40,250 nucleotides of DNA from Oscillospiraceae bacterium (GCA_015067175.1 SVMX01000013.1:1-40250); one strand, 5' to 3'. Counted from the stretch's first letter, positions 1 through 7,210 are shown. The notes: generated by a model not told the origin, from the sequence alone. Numbers and translations are program-made.

Positions 1-126
1 ATGCTTGCAGAGGTTGTTGACCTTATTAACAATAGACCCAGAAAGCGCTTGGGTTATCTCTCACCTGCCGAGGTAATTCATAAATTTTTTCTTTAATTTT
101 GTTGCACTTGACTTGACAATCTATCA
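1..126 (+). mobile_element. 3' end of an IS30-family insertion sequence (left copy)
   Basis: The first 96 bases read as the last 31 codons of an IS30-type transposase, including the typical C-terminal stretch NNRPRKRLGYLSPAEV, and end at a TAA. About 30 bases of non-coding terminal sequence follow, up to ACTTGACAATCTATCA. The same 126 bases recur in reverse orientation at the right edge, and the two copies diverge after base 126, which places the element boundary close to that point. Only the 3' end is present and the rest lies outside the window. The family call rests on the C-terminal motif; the exact terminal inverted repeat cannot be fixed from one end. Confidence 0.85.
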
Positions 127-302
127 TCAGAAAAATGTTGTAATTTTTATCATATCTATATCACATCTTAGTGACAACAGGGTGCGTAATGAAAAATAAT
201 TTTATTATGTAACGATATTATCCCATAAATAAAGGTCACTTGCTGGTCACACATAGGTTTTCGGACACGTTTTACGACGATTATGCGAAAACAATCGCAA
301 TC

Positions 303-345
303 AAAAACAGCTCTGCTATGGGATTCTTCATTTTCACAACAGAGC
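303..345 (-). terminator. Possible minus-strand terminator hairpin
   Basis: Arms 310-320 and 335-345 pair over 11 positions, two of them G-T wobbles, around a 14-base loop. On the minus strand the stem is followed by TGTTTTTG, so it could terminate leftward transcripts. No gene upstream on that strand obviously needs it, so it may be a relic. Confidence 0.35.
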
Positions 346-477
346 CGTTCCTTGAGTTACATTTCTACGAATTAATAGTTTTTTCTTGTTTGAAATATAA
401 TTACACCAACAACAAAGTAACAAGAAATTGATATTGTTTCGCTTGATCCATAATATGAAGAAAAAATGAAACCTATC

Positions 478-517
478 GTTAAATTGTGCAACCACCCGTT
501 AAAAGGTGCAACCCCCT
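478..517. repeat. Tandem 20-bp imperfect direct repeat
   Basis: Two adjacent units share the pattern GTTAAA..GTGCAACC.CCC and differ at a few positions. Closely spaced repeats of this kind occur at the ends of IS21-family elements, so this may be a relic of one. No istA/istB coding sequence is visible nearby. Confidence 0.5.
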
Positions 518-565
518 AAAATTGTATCAAATATTACGTTCTTTGCCAAGTTGAATATCGCGCAG

Positions 566-603
566 AACCGCATTGTTGCCACGAACGGCTTAACAGTGCG
601 GTT
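566..603. repeat. Long stem-loop
   Basis: AACCGCATTGTT pairs with AACAGTGCGGTT over 12 positions with one wobble, and an inner GCC/GGC stem extends it across a TT bulge. The plus strand after it reads TTCTGTTTG, so it could be a weak rightward terminator. No associated gene is visible. Confidence 0.45.
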
Positions 604-726
604 TTCTGTTTGCACCGCAAAATAGACATTTCGCTCCAAAAGACGATAAAACACTCCAAAAAACAATGTTTCAGCCAATCATGCAACACGAAATTTCGCT
701 CTTAAATGGCTGTACAAAAGCAAAAC

Positions 727-751
727 CCGCCCCCGAAAAACTCGAGGGCGG
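727..751 (-). terminator. Terminator behind the lysis cassette
   Basis: A 10-bp GC-rich stem (727-736 with 742-751, one wobble) is followed on the minus strand by GTTTTGCTTTTG. It lies about 10 bases past the stop of the amidase gene, so it ends the prophage-remnant transcript. The plus strand also has a T run after the stem, so it may work both ways. Confidence 0.85.
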
Positions 752-760
752 TACATTTTT

Positions 761-1567
761 TTATTCAGTTGCTTCCACCACAAACGCCTTAAACCCATCG
801 ACCTTCAGCTTCACCATGCGCGCCTCGGCTTTCTCATAGTCCTCAAAAGCGCCGACCTGCACGCGGTAAAATAGACCCGACTTCACGATGAAAGCCGAAT
901 AGCCGCATTTAGCCGCTTCGACCTTGCACTTTTCTGCGTTCTTCTTTGTCAGAAACGCGCCAATCTGCACTCTATAAAGCTTCTTGGGCGGCTTTCCGAG
1001 TTCCTCCACCTTTGCGCGGAACCAGTCCATGTTCTTGCCGAACTTCGACAGCCAGTTTTCGGGGTCGCCGTGGTTGCTTGCATATCCAAGCTTGTGCGCC
1101 TCCTTGTGGCTGACTATCTTTTCGACAGGAACACCGTATTTGTCGCACCACTCGCGGCAAAGCTTCGCCGCAAGGTCAAAAGCCGCGTTGAAATACTCCT
1201 CGTTGTTGAGCGCGTCCTCACATATCTCGAACTGGAGATACGCAGGCTCATAATTATAGCTTCCCTTGCTGCCTCTGCCGCAGTTCCAACAGCAGATATC
1301 ATACGGGAGCAGTTGCGCCGCGCGAACTTCGCCGTTCTTGTCCTTGCCAATTACGGCATGAGGACAAGCCTCATAATTCGGACGGTCATAGTAGTTCTTG
1401 TATTTATTCTCGCCGCAGATGGCAGGCGAGTTCACATAACGCTTTAGGTTGGGGTTGTTTGCGCCTGTGGAATGAACGACAATGCCCTCTGCCTTGCCTT
1501 TGGGCATCTTCTGCGCCGCCTTGTAGCAGTTGTTTTTCTTCGCAAGCGCCTTGAATGTCACAGCCAT
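761..1567 (-). CDS. Phage endolysin: N-acetylmuramoyl-L-alanine amidase with SPOR domain
   Basis: This enzyme would cleave the bond between muramic acid and the stem peptide in peptidoglycan at the end of a phage cycle. The 268-aa protein has an amidase_2/PGRP-like domain at about residues 25-185. The likely zinc-site residues are His32 in VVHSTG, His154 in SHKE and the His166/Asp168 pair in NHGDPENW. A C-terminal SPOR domain (about 197-265) has two YRVQ(I/V)GAF half-repeats and should bind glycan strands. There is no signal peptide, in keeping with holin-dependent release. The ribosome site AAGGAGGAA lies within the last codons of the holin gene, so the two are probably coupled. It is the last gene of the cassette. 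Confidence 0.9.
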   Translation of the reverse strand: MAVTFKALAKKNNCYKAAQKMPKGKAEGIVVHSTGANNPNLKRYVNSPAICGENKYKNYYDRPNYEACPHAVIGKDKNGEVRAAQLLPYDICCWNCGRGSKGSYNYEPAYLQFEICEDALNNEEYFNAAFDLAAKLCREWCDKYGVPVEKIVSHKEAHKLGYASNHGDPENWLSKFGKNMDWFRAKVEELGKPPKKLYRVQIGAFLTKKNAEKCKVEAAKCGYSAFIVKSGLFYRVQVGAFEDYEKAEARMVKLKVDGFKAFVVEATE

Positions 1568-1570
1568 AGC

Positions 1571-1768
1571 TTATTCCTCCTTGTTGTGGGAGCTGTCTGC
1601 AAGCCCCTCACCGACAGTATATGCAATGACCGAAGCTGCGGACATAATGCAGCCGCTGACGGTTTCAGCAGTATCGGAGCTGCCGCCAAACGCAAGGATA
1701 AGACCCGTCACAAAGCCTGCGACAGATACCCACAGCTTGCGTGATGTAAGCTTTCTTTTCCAGTTCAT
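1571..1768 (-). CDS. Phage holin (small, two membrane segments)
   Basis: The 65-aa protein has a short charged N-terminus, two hydrophobic segments at about residues 12-28 and 37-54, and a charged C-terminal tail. This is the usual shape of small phage holins, which open the membrane for the endolysin. It ends four bases before the amidase start and is preceded by AAAGGAGG. The assignment rests on size, topology and position between an XhlA-like gene and an amidase; I cannot name the exact holin family. Confidence 0.8.
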   Translation of the reverse strand: MNWKRKLTSRKLWVSVAGFVTGLILAFGGSSDTAETVSGCIMSAASVIAYTVGEGLADSSHNKEE

Positions 1769-1788
1769 AAAATTGTCCTCCTTTGATT

Positions 1789-2091
1789 TTATATCCCAAG
1801 TCCGAACTTGGTAAGTGCATAAGTAACGACCGCCGCAACCACCATTATGATGATTTTCTCAACAACGCTGTCCCAGCGCTTTCCTGCCTTGCTTGTCAAG
1901 GTCTTTACCTCGGTCTTTATCTCCTTGATGTCGCCGTCCATATCGGACTGCCGCTGTGCTACCAAAGCGATAGTGTTAAGCAGCTTTTCGCTTTCTTCAA
2001 GCTTTTTCTCGGCGGTATCAAGCCTATGCGTGTTGGATTTGCTCCGCTCGTCTATTCGCGCTATCTTTTCGCGCAGCTCAATTTCGTCCAC
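1789..2091 (-). CDS. XhlA-like phage membrane protein
   Basis: The 100-aa protein begins with about 65 residues of predicted coiled coil rich in E, K, R and L, and ends with one hydrophobic segment (about 78-97). That is the architecture of the hemolysin XhlA family, which works with a holin and amidase in Bacillus PBSX-type lysis. The start is GTG, chosen because GAGGGGGTGAGG lies just upstream and because it overlaps the stop of the preceding 28-codon gene by one base (TAGTG), which suggests translational coupling. The family call comes from architecture and neighbours. Confidence 0.75.
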   Translation of the reverse strand: MDEIELREKIARIDERSKSNTHRLDTAEKKLEESEKLLNTIALVAQRQSDMDGDIKEIKTEVKTLTSKAGKRWDSVVEKIIIMVVAAVVTYALTKFGLGI

Positions 2092-2177
2092 TAATCCTCA
2101 CCCCCTCTCATCATTGCGAACACGCCCGCAAGCGTGAGGATAACGCCAACTACCATAGACCACGTTTCGGCGTCCAT
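2091..2177 (-). CDS. 28-aa membrane peptide in the lysis cassette
   Basis: The peptide consists of a short polar start (MDAETW), one hydrophobic segment of about 17 residues and the charged tail MRGGED. An AAGGAG ribosome site sits 9 bases before the ATG, and the stop overlaps the GTG of the xhlA-like gene by one base. The signal and coupling make it a real gene although it is very short. I do not recognise the family. From its place between XkdX and XhlA it may modulate lysis, which is inference. Confidence 0.7.
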   Translation of the reverse strand: MDAETWSMVVGVILTLAGVFAMMRGGED

Positions 2178-2206
2178 TGGTATCACGCTCCTTTTGAATT
2201 GGTATT

Positions 2207-2335
2207 TTAATACGCCATGCCTGTTATTTCAGTGAACTGTTCTTTAGTGATTACACCTTTACGAACAGCAGTTCGCACCATAGCAACAGTCCAAAGACCG
2301 CGCTTATAGTTTCTTTTCACGATGTCAAAATTCAT
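2207..2335 (-). CDS. XkdX-family phage protein
   Basis: The 42-aa product begins MNFDIVKRNYKRGLW and continues with a VKKGVIT-like segment followed by EIT, which matches the XkdX family of short proteins found between tail-fibre and lysis genes of PBSX-like phages. Their function is unknown. An upstream in-frame start exists, but this ATG follows GGAGGTGGTATAAC and begins one base before the stop codon of the preceding gene, so it is preferred. Residues AVRKGVITKEQFTEITG form the conserved core. Confidence 0.85.
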   Translation of the reverse strand: MNFDIVKRNYKRGLWTVAMVRTAVRKGVITKEQFTEITGMAY

Positions 2336-2336
2336 G

Positions 2337-2687
2337 TTATACCACCTCCTCGGTATCTTCCATGCTTGTAAGCATTTGATACTCCATGCAAGCCGCAATA
2401 CGTTCCTCGGCAGTCACTTCCTCGACCGCTTCTTTGGGTGTATTCAATATCGTTTCGATAGCAGCGATAGCCTCATCCTCTGAAAGCGTGCTGTCAATGC
2501 CATAAACGCCGCGCAGTACAGAGAGGTTATCCATAGACTGCATGACCTGGCCGAGTTCGTCCGTTCCTACAACAAATGTGAAAACCTCTGCCGCAGGGTA
2601 GTTTTCAAGAACTGCCTCCTTAGTTGCAATTGCTCCGTTAGGGAACATATAGGTTTTTTCACCTGTGTATTTTTCAAGTTTTATCAT
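2337..2687 (-). CDS. Hypothetical phage protein (116 aa) of the tail-fibre region
   Basis: I do not recognise a named family. The protein is acidic, with a C-terminal half rich in E, A and T, no signal peptide and no membrane segment. It sits between the kelch fibre and XkdX, the place that XkdW-like or fibre-assembly proteins occupy in PBSX-type phages, so a role in fibre assembly is possible but unproven. The start follows AGGAGGATATTTATT. Confidence 0.65.
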   Translation of the reverse strand: MIKLEKYTGEKTYMFPNGAIATKEAVLENYPAAEVFTFVVGTDELGQVMQSMDNLSVLRGVYGIDSTLSEDEAIAAIETILNTPKEAVEEVTAEERIAACMEYQMLTSMEDTEEVV

Positions 2688-2703
2688 AATAAATATCCTC
2701 CTG

Positions 2704-3843
2704 TTAGATTATTGTGTATGCGTCTACCGTGGCATATCGCACAGTTTTGCCGTTGCCGCCCGCAAACAGCGCGTAGTTGCCTATAGTAGTAGCGGACAAG
2801 TGGTTTCTTGCCACTGATAGATTTGCGGCGGTGCTTTTTACAAGCTGCGAATTATAGGTGTCTACCGTTGCTAAAAATGTGTTTTCATTATTTCCGCCTG
2901 CAAAAAAAGCACAGTTTTTGACTGTAGCTGCCGCAAAAAAAGACTTTCCTACCGATAAATCGGCGGCAGTGCTTTTTACAAGTGAGGGATTATATACATC
3001 GACTGTTTTATACCTTGTTGTACTTGTACCATTGCCGCCCGCAAACAATGCGTAGTTGCCTACAGTGTTAGCGGCAGGACACCGCGCCACTGACAAATCC
3101 GCAGCGGTGCTTTTTACAAGCGTTGAACTGTAAACATCAACGCTTTTGAAAAAAGTGCCATCATAGTTTTTGCCACCGCCAAACAATGCGTAATCACCTA
3201 TTTTAGCAGTTCCTGCGGAATGTTTTGCAACTGACAAACTGCTTGCTGTCCTTTTTACGAGCGATGAATTGTACGCATCTACTGTTTTACACGTTGTAGT
3301 ACTTACCACACCGCCACCGAACAGCGCATAATCTCCGACCGAAACAGATGATATTGTGTATTTGCTTTCCGTCAAATTCGCCGCCGTACTTTTAACCAGT
3401 GAAGAATTGTAGGTATCTACTTTTGCAGTATAGTAAGGGCTAGCCGAAATAAAGCCACCGCCGAATAGAGCATAGTCCCCGACCGAAGCCGCTGCTAACT
3501 TGTATTTAGCTTCGGATAAATCTCTTGCATTGCTTTTTACAAGCAAGGAATTGTATGTGTCTACCGTCGCGTAACAAGCACTGCCGTTCCAGCCACCGCC
3601 GAACAAAGCGTAATCGCCGACTGTGGCAGCCGCTAATTCGAATTTTGCCTCAGATAGCGGTTCTACAGTACCGTAATATTCAGCCGTATCGCCTCCGCTG
3701 TCACTGTCAAAGAACGGTCTTGCAACGCCGCCAACGCCGATATAGCCTTTCTTTATCTTACGAGCAAATCCGCCAACGCCAACAAAACCGCTCTTTACCT
3801 TTCGTGCGATACCATCGACGCCGACATACAAGTTTTTAGCCAT
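2704..3843 (-). CDS. Phage tail-fibre or adsorption protein with seven kelch-like repeats
   Basis: The 379-aa protein opens with three copies of a 14-residue motif (YVGVDGIARKVKSG, then GVGGFAR and GVGGVAR variants), typical of clostridial phage fibre N-termini. From about residue 60 it holds seven repeats of 45-48 residues. Each follows the order (D/N)LS.A(K/R), G(D/N)YALF(G/A)GG, T.VD.YN, S.LVKSTAA. The double glycine after a hydrophobic strand is the kelch hallmark, and seven repeats would close a seven-bladed beta-propeller. The likely role is binding a cell-surface glycan. The sixth repeat departs most, with NCAFFAGG. The start follows AAGGAGG and the downstream gap is 16 bases. The function is inferred from structure and position. 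Confidence 0.75.
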   Translation of the reverse strand: MAKNLYVGVDGIARKVKSGFVGVGGFARKIKKGYIGVGGVARPFFDSDSGGDTAEYYGTVEPLSEAKFELAAATVGDYALFGGGWNGSACYATVDTYNSLLVKSNARDLSEAKYKLAAASVGDYALFGGGFISASPYYTAKVDTYNSSLVKSTAANLTESKYTISSVSVGDYALFGGGVVSTTTCKTVDAYNSSLVKRTASSLSVAKHSAGTAKIGDYALFGGGKNYDGTFFKSVDVYSSTLVKSTAADLSVARCPAANTVGNYALFAGGNGTSTTRYKTVDVYNPSLVKSTAADLSVGKSFFAAATVKNCAFFAGGNNENTFLATVDTYNSQLVKSTAANLSVARNHLSATTIGNYALFAGGNGKTVRYATVDAYTII

Positions 3844-3854
3844 AAGCCGCCTCC

Positions 3855-4676
3855 TTACTCATATACAAGCGCGACCGTACCCGTTTCAAGCTCCGACACG
3901 CCTGCTTCAAGGTCGGTATCGGTAGCATACATCTTATGCAGACCGAGCGAATTGTCCGTTGAAACAGTGTCAGCGGATAGTTTTTCATTCAGCGCCGCCG
4001 TAATCACTTTGTTCTGCACGGGGTTTTCGCTGTCAGCCGAAAGCTCGCTGTCAACGGTAATGCCGCCCGAAAGGCTATCTGCATATTCTTTAGCTGCTGC
4101 GAGAGTTTCAGCGTTCTTGCTGTCTGCGTAAGTTTTAGCCGCTTCAAGAGTGTTGCTGTCGCCCGTGTCAACGTAGTTCTGAGAAACGCCGCCCGTGCCG
4201 CCGCTGCCTGCGATGCTGTCCGCGTATTCCTTGGCGGCGGTGAGGGTTTCCGTTGTTTTGCTGTCAGTGTAGCTGTTTGCGCTCTGTTCAGCCGCCGCGA
4301 CAGTAGTATTTAGCTGCTCGGCTGTAAGGTGTATCGCGGTATCTCCCGCGTGAGCGTCAATAGCGTTCCTTGCAACGAGATCTTCGGTGCCGCCTCCACC
4401 CGAAGCCGAGGCGGCTGTCTTAAAAACCGGTTCTGCGTAATCATTGCCGCAAAGCAGAACGCTTCCCGTTCCGAGCAGGTGCACTGTGCCGTTACTGTCA
4501 AGAAGCTTCGCCGCTCCGCTTGCAGGTATGGAGAGGACTCCGTCTGCGCCTGCGGTAATTCCTGCCTCTGCCGAGGCGTAAACTACGCCCGTGCCGTCGT
4601 TTCTGATATCGCAGTTCTGACCGCTGATATCTACTTCAATTTCCGCGCCCGTAAGCGCGATCGTTTTGTATGCCAT
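3855..4676 (-). CDS. Phage tail-fibre protein with Tyr-Ala-Asp coiled-coil repeats
   Basis: The 273-aa protein has a short beta-rich head (about 1-85), a glycine spacer (SGGGG), then fibre repeats of the form AAK.YADS separated by short linkers. The C-terminal part contains DSELSADSENPVQNKV, a segment common in phage tail fibres. These repeats form trimeric coiled coils in related fibres. An upstream ATG at 4736 would add 20 residues. I chose the ATG at 4676 because AAGGAGGTCATTAAAT precedes it directly and MAYKTI is a natural beginning. It lies 11 bases upstream of the kelch fibre gene. Confidence 0.75.
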   Translation of the reverse strand: MAYKTIALTGAEIEVDISGQNCDIRNDGTGVVYASAEAGITAGADGVLSIPASGAAKLLDSNGTVHLLGTGSVLLCGNDYAEPVFKTAASASGGGGTEDLVARNAIDAHAGDTAIHLTAEQLNTTVAAAEQSANSYTDSKTTETLTAAKEYADSIAGSGGTGGVSQNYVDTGDSNTLEAAKTYADSKNAETLAAAKEYADSLSGGITVDSELSADSENPVQNKVITAALNEKLSADTVSTDNSLGLHKMYATDTDLEAGVSELETGTVALVYE

Positions 4677-4732
4677 ATTTAATGACCTCCTTTTCTTTGT
4701 GAGATTAACACAGAAAACTGTGTAATTCTCTG

Positions 4733-4865
4733 TCATTCTTCCGTAAGCACGCGCTTGCCGCCGACATAAAGCTCGCCGTTTTTAAAGCTCAGAGTGCCGC
4801 CCCGAGAGGTCGTGCTTTCGCTTGTATATAACTCCGTCAATTCTAAGATACATGATATTTGCCAT
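4733..4865 (-). pseudogene. Small phage tail gene with a frameshift
   Basis: An ATG at 4865 with a strong GGAGGGTAC site starts MANIMYLRIDGVIY. The frame then becomes unlike protein (KRKHDLSG) and stops at 4782. Reading one base further on gives SESTTSRGGTLSFKNG and ends LTEE at a TGA (4735-4733) that overlaps the ATG at 4736. The two halves together make a plausible protein of about 43 aa. One extra base near 4820-4825 would explain this. It could be a real mutation, a sequencing error or, less likely, programmed frameshifting. Confidence 0.6.
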
Positions 4866-4880
4866 GTACCCTCCGAAAAC

Positions 4881-4921
4881 AAAAAAGAGCCACACAGCCG
4901 ATTAAATCGGTCGCATGGCTC
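4881..4921 (-). terminator. Terminator-like hairpin in the leader of the phage cassette
   Basis: GAGCCA (4887-4892) pairs with TGGCTC (4916-4921), and CCGATT (4898-4903) pairs with AATCGG (4905-4910) inside it. On the minus strand six T residues follow directly. It stands just before the ribosome site at 4865, so it either blocks readthrough into the cassette or forms an attenuator. Confidence 0.7.
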
Positions 4922-4946
4922 AAAGGCTCTTGGTTATTCTGTTTTT

Positions 4947-4955
4947 ATTATAGCA
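4947..4955 (-). promoter_or_regulatory. Possible extended -10 promoter before the phage cassette
   Basis: The minus strand reads TGCTATAAT, a perfect extended -10 element (TGnTATAAT). No good -35 is present at 16-18 bases. It would drive a leader that contains the hairpin at 4887-4921. Confidence 0.45.
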
Positions 4956-4987
4956 TATACTTTTATACTGTTGCGCTCAACCGGAAG

Positions 4988-5506
4988 CTACATATTTGAT
5001 AGCCGTATCGCTCCCACTTGTATCGTCTGCGAAACTTCCGCCCACAAAATGTTCCTCACTTTTCTCAAAACATCAAGCGCAATGATACGATCCGATGTTT
5101 CTGTTCTTTTATGAGATTTCTTTTCTGATTTAGGTGTTTCTGTAACGACTGGTTTTTTGTCCGGCAGAAAACATTTCGGGGTATCTAACTTACAGCCGTA
5201 AAACTCCATAAGCTTTACAAATCACAATTTCGTTACAACAAACTCCGCAGAAGCAAGTTTGCTGCCGTTTGGATTCTGCGCCTTGTACTGTGCCAACCAC
5301 GCACTCTCAAGCAGAATGTAATCCTTTTGCTTTTCGCAGAACGATTTAAGATATTGCCTTATCGAACTCAATGCTTCAGAACATGGTACAACTAAAAACG
5401 AGGCTTTTCTTATCCGATTACTTTTCATTAATTCAGAAATGAATTGAAGATAATAACAACATAAAAAAAGCTGAAAAGGTCTATACTCTTGATAATTAAA
5501 TAGCAC
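4988..5506 (-). pseudogene. Degenerate reading frame split by an in-frame TGA
   Basis: Two open segments, 5222-5506 (94 codons) and 4988-5209 (73 codons), lie in the same frame and are separated only by a TGA at 5224-5222 and four codons. Read together they would give about 170 residues with no recognised motif. The first segment has only a GTG start next to the recN terminator and no ribosome site. Base composition is more AT-rich than the operon to the right. I think it is the 3' part of a lost gene, possibly from the prophage, but two short real genes cannot be excluded. Confidence 0.4.
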
Positions 5507-5534
5507 AAAAGCGTGAGCAATTGCTCACGCTTTT
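5507..5534 (-). terminator. Terminator at the end of the recN operon
   Basis: A perfect 28-bp palindrome (AAAAGCGTGAGCAA and its reverse complement) lies 17 bases past the recN stop. It can form a stem of 10 or more pairs and has a T run on both strands, so it should terminate transcription from either side. Confidence 0.9.
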
Positions 5535-5551
5535 CCTTCTTAACCGCCAAG

Positions 5552-7210
5552 TCATGACCCTCTGCGCAGCATTTCCTCTGCCGCTTTAAGGCTGCTCTCA
5601 CTGCTGCCGTCGCCGTCGATTATGCGGGCTAGCTCAGCCTTTCTGCCCTCAAAATCAAGCGGCTGTATGTGCGTGAACGTACGCTCGCCCTCGGTATGCT
5701 TTTCAATAAGCAGATGATGCTGCGCCTGTGACGCTATCTGCGCAAGATGGGTTATACAAAGCACCTGACGCTTCTGCGCAGTTTCCGCAAGCTTTATGCC
5801 AACCTTTTGCGCCGCCCTGCCGCTAATTCCCGCGTCTACCTCGTCAAAAATAAGTGTCGGGATATCATCGTTATCCGCAAGCACGCTCTTTATCGCAAGC
5901 ATTATGCGCGAAAGCTCGCCGCCGCTTGCAATCTTGTTTATAGGCTTCGGTGCTTCGCCTGCATTTGCCGAAATAAGCATCTCAACCTTGTCCATTCCGT
6001 TTATTGTTACCTTGTCGCGCTCCACCGAAATAACTATCCTAACATTCGGCATATCAAGGAACTTTAGCTGCTCGCATATCTCAGCCGACAGCTTTTCCGC
6101 CGCTTTCACACGAAGCTCTGTGATAGCTGCGGCGCGCGACTTTACATCCTCTGCAAGCTCATGCTTTTGCGAAAGAAGCTGCTCAAGCTCGCCGTCTGCG
6201 CCGTCAAGCTCCAAAAGCTCGCTGCGGCACTCGTCAAGATAGTCGACAAGGGCGTCAGCGTCCATGTTATATTTACGCTTTGCGTGCTTTAGATGGGATA
6301 CTCTGTCTTCAAGCGAAGCCTCTCTTGCAGCGCCTCCGTCGTCGTTGGTGTTAGCGGATATCTCCGCCGCGATATCCTCCGCTTCGGGCAGGATATCCTC
6401 TATGCGCTTCGCAAGCGCGTCAGCCTCGGGCATAAACTGTGAAACCGAGCTTAGCATATTCATAGCCTTTCTGAGCAGGTCAAGCGCACCAACGCTCTCC
6501 TCACCGTTAAAGCAGTTGTATGCCGAATACAGCGCCGATTGTATCTTAACGAAATTGCGGCACTTAGCAAGCTCCGCTTCAAGTGCGTCACCCTCGCCTT
6601 TTTCAAGATCAAGCGCCTCAAGCTCCTCAACTATCGAGGTCAGACGAGCGACTTTCAGTGCGCGCGTTTCGTCCTCGCTTTGAAGCTTATGTATGCGCTT
6701 TGAGATCTGCGAAAAGCTGCGGAATTTCTCGCGGTAATCCGCAAGCGCCGCGTCAATTCCGCCGTAGCTGTCAAGTATATCACGCTGATTATCCTGCGAC
6801 ATAAGCAGCCTGTTTTCATGCTGACCATGAACATCGACAAGCATTGAGCCTATCTCGCGCAGCATCGCCGCCGTTGCAGAGCGTCCGTTTATCCTAGCGG
6901 TGCTTTTTCCGTCTGCGGTTATCTCGCGCATAAGCATAAGCTCGCCGTCCGAAGCATCAAAGCCCATCTCCGAAAGCTTGTCCAGAACGCTTTGCGAAAC
7001 ATCGTCAAAAAGCGCTGTTATAACAGCCTTTGGCGCGCCTGTGCGCACGATATCCTTGTTAGTTCTCTGACCGAGAATGGCGTTTATTCCGCCGATGAGT
7101 ATACTTTTACCCGCGCCCGTTTCACCCGTAAAAACGTTGAAGTTTCCGCCAAACTGCGCGGAAGCCTTTTCGATGACCGCAAGGTTTTCTATGGATAATT
7201 CACGAAGCAA
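5552..7210 (-). CDS. recN: DNA repair protein RecN
   Basis: RecN is an SMC-like ATPase that acts on DNA double-strand breaks in recombination repair. The 552-aa protein has the full family layout: an N-terminal ATPase half with Walker A GETGAGKS (residues 29-36), a central coiled-coil region rich in E, A and L, and a C-terminal half with the signature ASGGELSRIMLA and Walker B TLIFDEVDAGISG. The start is TTG, preceded by GGAGGGAGCACGC; LRELSIENLAVI is the usual RecN beginning. It is the last gene of the asp23-recN operon, 22 bases after argR, and is followed by a strong terminator. Confidence 0.97.
   Translation of the reverse strand: MLRELSIENLAVIEKASAQFGGNFNVFTGETGAGKSILIGGINAILGQRTNKDIVRTGAPKAVITALFDDVSQSVLDKLSEMGFDASDGELMLMREITADGKSTARINGRSATAAMLREIGSMLVDVHGQHENRLLMSQDNQRDILDSYGGIDAALADYREKFRSFSQISKRIHKLQSEDETRALKVARLTSIVEELEALDLEKGEGDALEAELAKCRNFVKIQSALYSAYNCFNGEESVGALDLLRKAMNMLSSVSQFMPEADALAKRIEDILPEAEDIAAEISANTNDDGGAAREASLEDRVSHLKHAKRKYNMDADALVDYLDECRSELLELDGADGELEQLLSQKHELAEDVKSRAAAITELRVKAAEKLSAEICEQLKFLDMPNVRIVISVERDKVTINGMDKVEMLISANAGEAPKPINKIASGGELSRIMLAIKSVLADNDDIPTLIFDEVDAGISGRAAQKVGIKLAETAQKRQVLCITHLAQIASQAQHHLLIEKHTEGERTFTHIQPLDFEGRKAELARIIDGDGSSESSLKAAEEMLRRGS

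Larger units (their letters stand above)
127..726. other. Gene-free stretch with hairpins and short repeats
   Basis: I see no convincing gene in these 600 bases. The frame at 240-431 starts with TTG, has no ribosome site and resembles nothing I know. The stretch is AT-rich for its first 430 bases, unlike the genes to the right. It contains two stem-loops (310-345 and 566-603) and a tandem 20-bp repeat (478-517), listed separately. It looks like accumulated ends of mobile DNA between the IS30 copy and the prophage remnant, which is inference. Confidence 0.6.

Noticed and set aside
240..431. Open frame of 63 codons in the left gene-free region
   Set aside because: It starts with TTG, has no ribosome site, lies in AT-rich repeat-like DNA and spans the hairpin at 310-345. 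Nothing about it looks like a conserved protein.
2704..3843. Kelch fibre as the target of a diversity-generating retroelement
   Set aside because: No reverse transcriptase and no template repeat are present in the window, and the variation among repeats looks like ordinary duplication.
2704..3843. Repeated bases in the fibre gene as a CRISPR array
   Set aside because: The repeats are in-frame protein repeats of about 140 bases without constant direct repeats or unique spacers. No cas gene is present.
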